Notes under the pieces: generated by a model
Told to the model about the DNA's origin: nothing
Seen by the model: only the letters and a program-made list of their open reading frames with translations
Databases searched by the model: none
Made by a program: the position numbers and the translations under genes
Shown here: in pieces, positions 54,701 through 64,000 of the stretch
Numbering within the stretch: position 1 is the stretch's first letter
Layout: every line of letters begins with the position of its first letter
From: Rhytidiadelphus loreus
Taxonomy: Eukaryota > Streptophyta > Bryopsida > Hypnales > Hylocomiaceae
Length of the DNA stretch: 64,000 bases
Direction of reading: 5' to 3'
NCBI GenBank assembly: GCA_947034895.1
Contig: OX344764.1
Span: forward strand, 1,054,001-1,118,000

Positions 54701-56714
54701 CATTGATCAATATTATGATTCCCCAAATAGAAGCCCTCGCCATCATGTGTCCAGGAGAAGTACAAGACAGCAATCGAGGAGCCCACGAAGGAGTCGTTCT
54801 AGAAGCCCTGTATATGATAGACGAGGACATAACTTTGGAAGGGATCCAAAATACATAGACAACAAGGGTAAACGATCTCTTTATGACCAACACTTCGAAG
54901 GTTTGTACTTCCAAGCACTCATTTGCAACAACTATGTACTTCAATAATTTGCTTTTTCTCTCTGCATGTAAGGGGTTTGACAATTGGGGGAATAGAAACT
55001 CTTCAATTTCATTTGCTTGAAGATATAGTAAGTTGTCACTCCATAATTTCCGATTCTAATTAATATTTTTTTTTTTTTTTTTTTTTTTTTTTGCGGCAGA
55101 TTCTCGAAATAAGTCCAGGGGGAATATGAGTGAGCGAGGGCGTCGCCGCAGTAGGGATTCTTCATCCAGTGACAGTCACTACAAAAATCGTAGGTCTATG
55201 TCACCATACCGGGGTCGTAAACAACGGATGAGGAGTCCAACTATTTCGAAGTCGACATCCCCTACTATGTCATTGCCACCGGCATCACGTGATGTACAAC
55301 AGAGAATTGAAATGGAAGTACAAATTGGGAAAAGAGAAGATGTGGCGGTATCTCCATCCTCAGTTGACAGGAGAACGCGACGTTATAAGCAAAAGGTTCG
55401 CGAAACAGAAATATCCAAACGACAAACAGAAGGGAAGAAGGCGTTCTATCTCACACTTACTAGTGAAGGGAAGCCATATGGACCAGGGAAACCAGCATGG
55501 ATAGCGGAAGTCAACAAGCTAGCCTCATGGCTTGATCCATCGTGCACGCACATTAGAAAGCAGACTTATGAAGACATGTGCATATTGAAGGACCGCTTGA
55601 ATGACAATTTCGAGTATTCGGGAGAGCTGAATGAAGACTATTTACGAGGCTTGCTTGGCAAGGCAGTGACAAGAAGGAGAACAGAATTGATAGCATTAAT
55701 AAACAAGAATTTAGAGCGTCCAACTTCTGTAGACATTGAAATATGGAAGCGACTCGAGAATCTTGCTAGCAGTAGGCAGAGGCAAGAGCGAACAGAACAC
55801 GGTCGCTATGCGAATGCATGCCGTCAAACAGTTGGAAGAACTGGATCACTAGGTGTCGAGGGAGTGCGTCAGAGACTTCTAGACAGACATGGGAGGTCAC
55901 CAGACCCAGACGAAGTGGTAGAGGAAATGCAACGTGACAAGGGTTTTGGAAAAAGGAAAGCGGGATTGTTAACAACTTATGTTACAAGTATTGAAGGATT
56001 TATTGATGACACTTTAGAAGAGCAGCCTAGTCATACTCGATCACACCGCAATGAACTCGAAGAACACATTACTGAAGAAGTCGAAGATGACAACAGTGTA
56101 GCGGTACGAAGAAATGTCTCACAGGTGCGTATTGTAATCTTAAATTAATTTGCAATGAATACTTATGGCAGCCATCTTTTTTTTAAATCCACAAATATAC
56201 ATGAGTTTTTGTTCTGTGATGCAGATGAATGAGTCAGTGGTTGCGATGCGACGGACCGACATGGACAGGGTTCCAGCAGGAAGAGTTGGAGGTAGGAAAA
56301 TTGCAGATGCTATTGAAGCGAAAAGGATGTCGAAAGACGAATACATTGCCCAGCTTGAAGCTGAACTACAAAGCATTCGAGGGGGTACTGGAAATGCTTC
56401 GTCTTCTCGGACACTATTGTTGTCTAAGTCTTCAATTTCCAAACGGGACAACAATGATGGAGTGACGGTAAGAAACTTATCCAATGCTATTGAAACTTTT
56501 CATGAAAGTTGTAGCATGTAGTCATAGTGTCTGTTCAAATTGGTACATTTTTATAGTTTTGTTAAGTGGTTAACATTTTCCGTATGGAATATTAATTGTA
56601 TGTATGCAGGTTCGATATGGCAGAGAAAAATTAACAACAACGAAGAGAGGATGGTCCGAAGTACAAGAAGCAGTTCCAGAAAGGCGGTTTGTAGACGAGT
56701 TTGCTGAAGGTTGA
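51782..56714 (+). CDS. tnpA-like: CACTA accessory protein (Transposase_24/TNPA-like) with SR-rich exon, about 978 aa
   Basis: Seven phase-consistent plus-strand exons: 51,782-52,319; 53,157-53,664; 53,770-54,059; 54,642-54,867; 55,100-56,124; 56,225-56,467; 56,610-56,714 (TGA). An upstream start exon is missing or at about 51,512. The N-terminal half is acidic and charged (GDIEVVSRGGDEDN; EFLEDANDLEDPPIF). Exon 4 and the start of exon 5 are SR-rich (SRRSTRQQSRSPRRSRSRSP; GRRRSRDSSSSDS). The core in exon 5 matches the plant Transposase_24 (Ptta/En/Spm) pattern: KPYGPGKPAWIAEVNKLASW, YLRGLLGKAVTRRRTELIAL, WKRLENLASSRQRQERTEHG, GVEGVRQRLLDRHGRSPDPD. The C-terminus has a short coiled coil (DEYIAQLEAELQSIR). 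In En/Spm the TNPA-class protein binds subterminal repeats and aids the transposase. The head-to-head arrangement with Tnp2 differs from En/Spm, where both products come from one transcript. Confidence 0.75.
55066..55092 (+). repeat. 27-T tract before exon 5 acceptor
   Basis: An uninterrupted run of T from 55,066 to 55,092 followed by GCGGCAG and the exon at 55,100. It acts as an extreme polypyrimidine tract and may vary in length between copies. Confidence 0.8.
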
Positions 56715-59700
56715 AGGAAGAGCTATGTCTTCGGAAGTTGTTGCATGTGGATGTCATCGTGTATTGCTATAGACCCTGAGGTAGTATACGTGAACTACAT
56801 GTTTTCTAGTTTTTCCATGAAACTATAAGTGTGCATATACAGACTACGTTGTGTTTTGTTCTAGACATATGAATATACGGTACAGTTCATAGAAATAAAC
56901 CAACTACGATCGTGTCTTGTAGACTGATGCCATTTGTGTGGCATTAGGGTTTGTAGTTCAGTTTTCCTATGTTCAAGGATGACTCACACTACCAAAGTTG
57001 GTTAGGTAGGTTTGTCAGAGGGTGAACATACACCATCGGAATTTAATAGAATTTACGTCATGATCATTTCATTTTGCACCGGTCAATGTAGACTTGCGTT
57101 AGACAATTGTTTTATTATATGGCATGTGTTTTTAACAAAATGTAGTAATGAACAAACATGTTCTTCAACCAAGGAATGCCAATTCCTTAGCTGTGAAGAG
57201 TAGTACAGTACAGAAGTTGAGCTTGGGTATGCAAATCGCATTGAAATTTGGAGTATGTGTGAGTGTGTGATTGAGGGAAGCGTTTACGGTAGATTATTCT
57301 CGATGTTGAAGAGGACAATAATAGAGACTACGGATTTCCTTTGCAGTGCAATTGTTTTCCAATGGCATTCTTCCATTTCAAACATGCTGTCAATGTGGTG
57401 TTGGTCCTGTAGTATCCCTACATTGTATTTTCTAGCATGCTGGAATTGTGTGACGAACATTGTCTCCATATTTGCATTCCATCCGTTGGTTTATTCAGTT
57501 TGTATGTACACCTTTGACACGTTGGTTTTTTTGGTTCAAGTACGTGTAAGTGGGCAAGTAGTAGCTCTGCCACATATCCAACATTTTGTGGACTTTACTG
57601 TTAGGAGAACGTGGATTTCAATTTGAAATTTTTTTTGCTTGTGGGTCCATGAAGAATACTTTTTAAAATGGGATTGCACTTCTTTTGGTTCTATTGTAGT
57701 TGTTTATGAGTTATGTTGTTGGATTTGAATTCAAAAAAGCTAATGGACTTGTTGATTGTTGTCATTGACTTCCCAAGTGTTGATCAATTGATTGAATACA
57801 TGTACATTTTGGCCATATTTGAGAGGGCAGGGAATGACGCTTGTCGAAGTTAACGAAATGTTGGACAGTTTTGCATTGAGACGTTGTTAATGGAAAGTGT
57901 AGGCTTGCTTGGACTCATTATTTTGGTGTATCGACGTTGCAATGGAATTCTTCTCCTTCATGGTGAGTCTCATAGTGAAATTGTACAATTATTTGAAATA
58001 TACCAGAGTGAATTGAATTTCTAAACTCCTACACAATCGACTTCTTTAATGTCTATGTCAATTTTTAGTCTTCCGTGAAGCTTTCTATCGTAGTACATGT
58101 TGCAATGATCCAGTTTCAAACATGCATATTTGTTCTAAATTTTTTTCTCCTAGTATTTGTTTTCAAGTTCACGTGCAAAGGAACAGAATGCATGTGACAT
58201 TTTCTGAGCATCCGTCTCCTAAACTTCTTCAGATTATGTGGTGGTGTTTTCTTCAGATTATGTGGAGTGTTGTGAAGGGCATTGAAGACTTAGCGTGCAA
58301 GAGGTACGCATTACTTCATAACTTGAATGTCCAAGAGTATTTTTATGTTCACGGTACCCTCATGATGAACATTCATTTCCATATGTGGGATTAGTAGGGA
58401 GGTATAGATTAGTCGGACTATTGTATGAAAGCACAGAGCGACAATCAAATTAATGCATGCGGTCAATAATGTTTAAGAAGCACTTTCAGTGCATAAAATT
58501 TTAAAGGAGTCTGTGATTCAATAAAGAAGTTACTATTTGAGAATGGAAATTGTAGTCTTTGCCTTTCATATGGAATCTTTAGTTGTTATAACGTAGTCTC
58601 CTTTACTTGTCGTCTTTGCTATAAAAGAACTTGAAAGATTGGAGGTCTCAAAAGTATAGGACGGATCATTCTTAGGGAATTGTATAATTTTGGAAGCAAC
58701 TAGGAACACATTTTCTTCTCATATCTCAATTACTTGCTACAAAGGGGGACAAGTACAGTAAGCCCACTTACTGAAGAAGTTCACTATCATTTGAGGTATA
58801 GTCGTCTTCTTTTCTGAAGTTCAAGTTTCCAAAAAAATGTCGTCATTAATGCATTACACATATAAGTGTAACGAAAGTTATTAGCCTGACCATGATCAAG
58901 AAGAGTCCATACTAAACTAATCAGGCAACCACAAAGTGTTAGATAACAGTCACTGTGCTCATCAACATTAACCATGTAAGAAGGTTTATTAAGAACTTGT
59001 ATTTGTATATTATGAAATGATTATAGAAACTATGGCAATATAAATATGAATTAAATTTTCAGAAGTTAGTGCTTCAAATTCAGCAATTTGAGCATTAGCT
59101 TGTCAAAGGATTTGTATGATTAGAGGTTTTGAAAGTGTATGTACAAAAAAAATTCTCTTGTAAATAATTGTTAAAGGATGTTTGGAGTAGCAACAGTGGC
59201 TTCAAATAAAGAGTGTGGTTTAATTTTATAATAGAACCACAGTTGGATGTTGTTGCATTCTCGTATTGGAAAAAGGTGGGCTACTTAGCCTGTTGAATCT
59301 CCATTGGAAGTCAATACTTTGTTAATACTCAAAATCTTTTATAAACAATTGTTTTGGAGACTGAGGAAAAATGATATTGACACATGAATTTCTTTTCTTT
59401 TATTTCAACTAGAATGGCTCTTGAAGTTATAATTATATGTTGACTTGTTTCCATGATAGGATAGAGAAGAGCATTGACTGTATACAAAAAAAGCTATAGG
59501 TGGTTGTACAAGTACAAGCCAAAGAAGTAGGGTTGTCAAAGTTTAGAATCAGTTCTTCAAAGTAAGTGAACAAGTTAACGTTGTTGGCTGTCTTGGATTT
59601 TATACATGCATGTTTGGTATGCCTGAGGAAGCTAAGCTATTGTTGGCAGAAACTCACTTGTCTTGTGGATTTGTTTTGTAGTGGCAAATGGATAGAATGA

Positions 59701-62700
59701 ACAAGAAGAAGACAGCCTTGTAAGAACTTATACCAAGCTCCAACAACGTGTGTTCTCTGCAATATCAAATTTTTTTCTAATTGTCACATCCTTGTGTGGT
59801 GCATATCTGCTGGTGTGTGAATTATTCTATACTGTGTCTTCCGACCTCTTCAACTTCCACTTTCATGGTCACTGAAATATGTTGCTTTACTCTTGCATTA
59901 TGCCATGGATATGGTAGGTCATTTTTATTAGATTTCTTGCCAAGTACTGAAGAGAAGAGCCAAGTTGTTGGATTGTAGATTGTTCCTTCAAGTGTAATCA
60001 TGCAAATGTTGAGCAGCTGTTATGCGCACATTGTCCAACATATTTGAGGAGATTAAATATGCACAGAGTCACCATTTGTCTGATTGATTTTGCTAATCCA
60101 TAGCATATACTTTTTTTTGGTTGTTTTTTGTGTATTGTACAGTTTTTGTTAATTTTGCCTGAAGCTATAAAATTCCTTGGTACCGAACTACCCACTATGG
60201 TACTTGCAACAAAAGGGACGTCAAAAATTGTCTACACATGGGTAATTGCCTTACCAAACCTTAAACCCATTGAGCCTATTAAGTACATACCAGTCCTTCC
60301 TTTAAAGAATATTCTTGTCAAGTTCCAGTGGTCTTGGTTATCAAAGGGTACACGAAATGATGCTGAATCCACGGTTTAAACAATTTCAAAGTTGCCTTTG
60401 CTAGTAGAAGAAGCATGCTTTGTAATTGAAATTTCAACCTTAATTTAGTTGATGATGAAGAAGTGCTTAAATACTATAATGGCTATGATTTTGACTAAGT
60501 GGGACTGGAAGCATATTTACAGAAATGGCCTTAAAGAATTTAGAATAGTAAATCATCAGATGTTGCATGCATATGGTCCGATGTATTGTCACTGTCGGTC
60601 GAGAGCCCACTGCTTTTGCTACTAGGTCTTTGCCATGTCTGTAGTAGATGTTGATACACAATCATACTTTTTGCCGTTTCCGTAGACAAAAGATGTGTAA
60701 TTTGTCATCAATCTCCTCGACAATTGCTTGACCTCTGTCTTTACTGATCTTAATAGCAGGAGAAGTTTCATCACTCGAATTTGTTGTGGACTCCAATTGT
60801 GTTGCTCGACATTTGGCTAAAAAGTGCAAGGTAGGCCTTCTTACTCTCCAAGATCATTTTCAACTAACTAGGACATCTGAGCACTACCTTTTAGATTATG
60901 TGGACATGAACGACTCACAGTGTATATGGAAAACCAGCTTGCGGGATTCAGACAGAAGTTGCTTCATGAAGCAAGGATGATTGACTTGGCGTATAATTAT
61001 GTCAGTAAGTTTAACGAGAACTTGGAGCGAATCAAGATTTTCATCTCAAGCTATAGGTACAGCAGTATGTCAAGGTATATATACTGCATCTTAAAGGAAT
61101 AGTAAGCCTTGCCCAGTCCTGCAGAATTCGAACATTATCCGCATCAGTCAGTTCAAGTTTTGATAAAATCGTTGATAACAAAATCATAAAAATAGTTCAC
61201 AAATGTTGTAATTAATGGTATTTTCATAAGTACGTCATTGAAGTGAGGGATGTTAATGTACAAGAGTGAACTTAAACAAAATGTGATTAAATTCTATAGT
61301 ATATATTATGTTTTATTTCTCTGCCATACACGTGGAACCTCAAGAATGGCACAGACTTGGGGGAAGCATCTGTCGAGGATTGTGCGGTAGTGGTAACCCT
61401 CCTTCATTCCTGGACTGTTGTAAGGGACTAAGGGTACTCATGTTTTGCATTTGCAAGCTAATGCATAAGCTGCAACAACATTCATATCAATGAATGTCCG
61501 GTACCAGAGAGAAAATGTAATGTCACCTACAATGTTAAAATAAGGTTGTAATCCCTGACCTCTCGCACTACAATATATCAATTGTGACAGCCATGTACCC
61601 ATGAAATATAGAATCCCAAGCTATTCAGAGAAAGAAAACTAATTGGAGAGTGTAGTGCAATGAAATTAAACTTGGATGGTTGCATGATTTCCTACACCAT
61701 AAATCTAGCTGTAGCTTTAGTATCATTGAATTGTTCCTTCTATTTGTAAGAATTAGGTGAAATCGGCATTTGAAGTGAAGGTCCCAGAATGAAAATTGAC
61801 ATGCACCGGTCAAGAAATGTCTATAAAATATCCGTAACGATTAGAGAACCAATTCTAGAGTGCAAGAAGAGGTTACTAAATTTTTGGTCCTATTGGGAAG
61901 AAGCTATTAATTAGTATTAGGTCCCAATGGGATCATTGAATGTAGTGAAGATTTATTGTAGTCTATACAATGAAATATTTTGTGTAGTACTTTCGAAGGT
62001 GGATTTGGATACTTCGTTTGACAAATTTTTAGGGTGTGAAAGGAAGTGTTTTTGGAAGATATCATTGAAATTTGTATGTGCACACGCTTAAATTAGGTTG
62101 AAATTAAGTAGGTAGAAGATTCTCATTGAAGGTGTAGATTTTGATGGTAGATAGGTGAATGCCTCGCTTGTAGATGAAGTCCTTGTATCTTTTTGGAGGT
62201 ATTTATCTGATCTAGCAAGGAGAGCATTTCTTGCAAGACTGAAATCAAATGACAAAATGTCTGAAGCATCAATTTTGGGGGGAATTCAACGTATTTAATT
62301 CTGAAAGCAATGATGTTGTCCACATTATCTGGAAGTGCATCTGAAAGATGAAAGAAACATGTTTTTTGACATCCGAAGATGAGGATTTTCTGTTTAGATT
62401 TTTTTATTCAAGTAAATGGAGCCATGTAATGTGCTCTTTGGACTGTCTTTCTTATGATTTGCTATCAATGGAAAGATTATTATAAACCTACGTGAGTGTG
62501 TGGCGTGCCTATACTACTTTTTTCAAATTGTTTTCTTGAGGAGCTCAAAGGTGCGTGATTGTTTTGGATTTCTTGTTGTTTAATTGTTCTAATTATTTTC
62601 TGAATTTGAAAGTAAACATGTATGGCACATGGTGCTTATGCAGCAGGTAGATACAGGAGGTGATTGAACTAATGAAGATATGATGAGCATTATTCAGAAT

Positions 62701-64000
62701 AGAATGGGGTACATGAATAATTAGCTCTTTCTGACCGAGGGACACTTGACAATTATACTAACCTTATAATGTTGATTTAGTTATAGTAGAGAACCGTGAG
62801 AAACAAAGGTAAGTGGACATTATATAATTCGTTTGTAGTTTCTTTTGTTGTGCATATTTTTTTTAACATTTTGCTTGGAACGGCTGATGAAGCTACAATT
62901 TTCTAGTGGATGGATAGTTATGCGTAAACAACCACATTTCATTGTTGTTTTTCAAAATATGCCATGGTGTGTAAGTGGAAGATTTTGTGTCTGTGAATAA
63001 TATGACTTGCAGCATTTTCCTCATATGAATCATAGCATTGAAGAAGTGGTAGGAAGTTTGATGCGCCATGGCTTCTTTTTTACCAAATTTGTAATTGGTC
63101 ACCATATGGAAATGAAGGCAATTGTGTATATTGTATGCATATATAAGTGTATTGCTTGAAAGTTTTTGTTAGTAAGTTCCATGCTTAGCATGCAAGAAAA
63201 AGTAGTACTTCTATGCCAATGATAATTCTTAATATTTTTGTTCTAGTATCTGACTATTGAATTAGCACTTGCAGGTGGTCTTTATGAGTAGTTTTCATCT
63301 CGTCATTCTCTTTCTTGGCTTCAACAGCAACGGAGTTCCAAGTTTTGAAATTGTCACAAAATAAAAGAGAAATTACATAACCCAGAGGTATGCAATTTCT
63401 TCTATTTTGTCTTGATGTGATTAAGTATATTGTGTTGTAATTAGCAATGAAACAAAAAATTTCATCGCTAAAGTAGGAAGGATTTTCCTACATAAGCTAC
63501 ATATTAATTCTTGTTTCTAGGATTTGTAGCATGTTTTCAATTAGTTCTTTCAATTGGTCTTGAAGATTGTCTTCATAGCACCAAGTTGTAGTCATGGTCA
63601 GTGTTGACGACTTCCAGATTATGCTAAATTTTGGGGCCTATGCTAATCCGTAGGTGTTGGTGGTAGGGTGTTCATAACTAGGAAAAAAATGGGATAGCTG
63701 TCGATAGAGGGACTGACGATTTGACATTAAGGTAAGGGCATGTATGGCTTGCTATAGTGTAGCCACATTTGTTTTTCCAACACATGTATTTGTCCCAATG
63801 CAGTCCATGCAACGCTTGTGTAGTATTTTTGTCTTGCAAAGCACATGATGGAAGTTACTTGAGCTTTCATGAAATGATTTTATTTATTCCACTATTTTCA
63901 TTCTTGTTTTCTAAAGTTCTTTACGTACGTAGTGGAATCTTTTGACCTACTAGAAGTTGGAGTATACCTTCTATATTTGGAAGAAATGAAAGAAGTACAA
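56715..64000. other. CACTA right part, no gene recognised
   Basis: About 7.3 kb of AT-rich sequence. Short open frames are scattered and show no domain or splice-consistent pattern. GAAGT-type words recur (57,207; 59,061; 59,307; 61,775; 63,043; 63,850; 63,950), roughly the converse of the ACTTC words in the left region. Includes the 3' UTR of the TNPA-like gene. The right terminus lies beyond the window. Confidence 0.4.

Larger units (their letters stand above)
37616..64000. mobile_element. CACTA (En/Spm) transposon, left end to beyond window
   Basis: Left terminus CACTACTAGAAATTCTCG at 37,616, the canonical start of plant CACTA elements, preceded by GTC as candidate 3-bp target duplication. 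It contains a Tnp2-type transposase gene on minus (40,042-46,967) and a Transposase_24-type gene on plus (51,782-56,714), head to head. No matching right terminus (TAGTG followed by GTC) is seen before 64,000, so the element is at least 26 kb, large for the class. Both genes appear intact, so the element may be autonomous. Confidence 0.8.

Noticed and set aside
56715..64000. Several 60-120-codon open frames (for example 57,255-57,626 and 60,128-60,379)
   Set aside because: No recognisable domain, AT-rich chance composition, no splice-consistent neighbours.

Overview
The window reads as plant nuclear DNA. It is AT-rich, has short GT-AG introns, and carries a CACTA (En/Spm) transposon with the transposase module set typical of green plants, a BED/hAT transposase and a very large LINE. 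A streptophyte with a large, transposon-rich genome is most likely; I cannot name the species. I see no conserved single-copy host gene and no tRNA, rRNA or CRISPR. Nearly everything recognisable is mobile or transposon-associated.

Layout. (1) 1-4.3 kb: a 62-bp tandem repeat, LTR-like non-coding DNA, one unrecognised 192-codon ORF and an imperfect inverted repeat. (2) 4.3-21.5 kb: five genes (coiled-coil protein A; a protein kinase pseudogene; a seven-exon spliced gene; coiled-coil protein C, a decayed paralogue of A; a BED/hAT transposase). Each is preceded by an array of a GC-rich 14-mer, GACCCGCAGTCGCC. In all five the array has the same orientation relative to the gene. Four of the five also share a conserved 5' leader between array and gene. 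This looks like a transposon family, or set of families, that reuses one promoter/terminal module for unrelated genes. (3) 21.8-37.6 kb, minus strand: a LINE of about 12 kb. Its ORF1 has RRM-like segments and a coiled coil. Its ORF2 carries a 2A-like peptide, an AP-type endonuclease, reverse transcriptase, a methyltransferase-like segment, RNase H, and a C-terminal zinc-knuckle plus PD-x-E-x-K-like endonuclease. (4) 24,337-27,770: a 3.4-kb element with TGTCG...CGACA ends nested in ORF2. Removing it with one 5-bp duplication restores the ORF2 frame exactly. (5) 37,616 to the window end: a CACTA element that begins with CACTACTAG and whose right end lies outside the window. It carries two divergently transcribed, apparently intact spliced genes, a Tnp2-type transposase (about 1,152 aa) and a Transposase_24/TNPA-like protein (about 978 aa) with an SR-rich exon.

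How the parts relate. The LINE was invaded by the 3.4-kb element. The CACTA element abuts the presumed 5' end of the LINE and may have inserted into its 5' UTR. The CACTA pair has the expected division of labour: catalytic transposase plus DNA-binding accessory protein. In the 4-21 kb block the hAT transposase is the only recognisable enzyme for mobility; proteins A and C and the kinase are candidate cargo or accessory genes. Stop codons interrupt the kinase, hAT, gene C and LINE frames, so those copies look inactive, whereas gene A and both CACTA genes are open.
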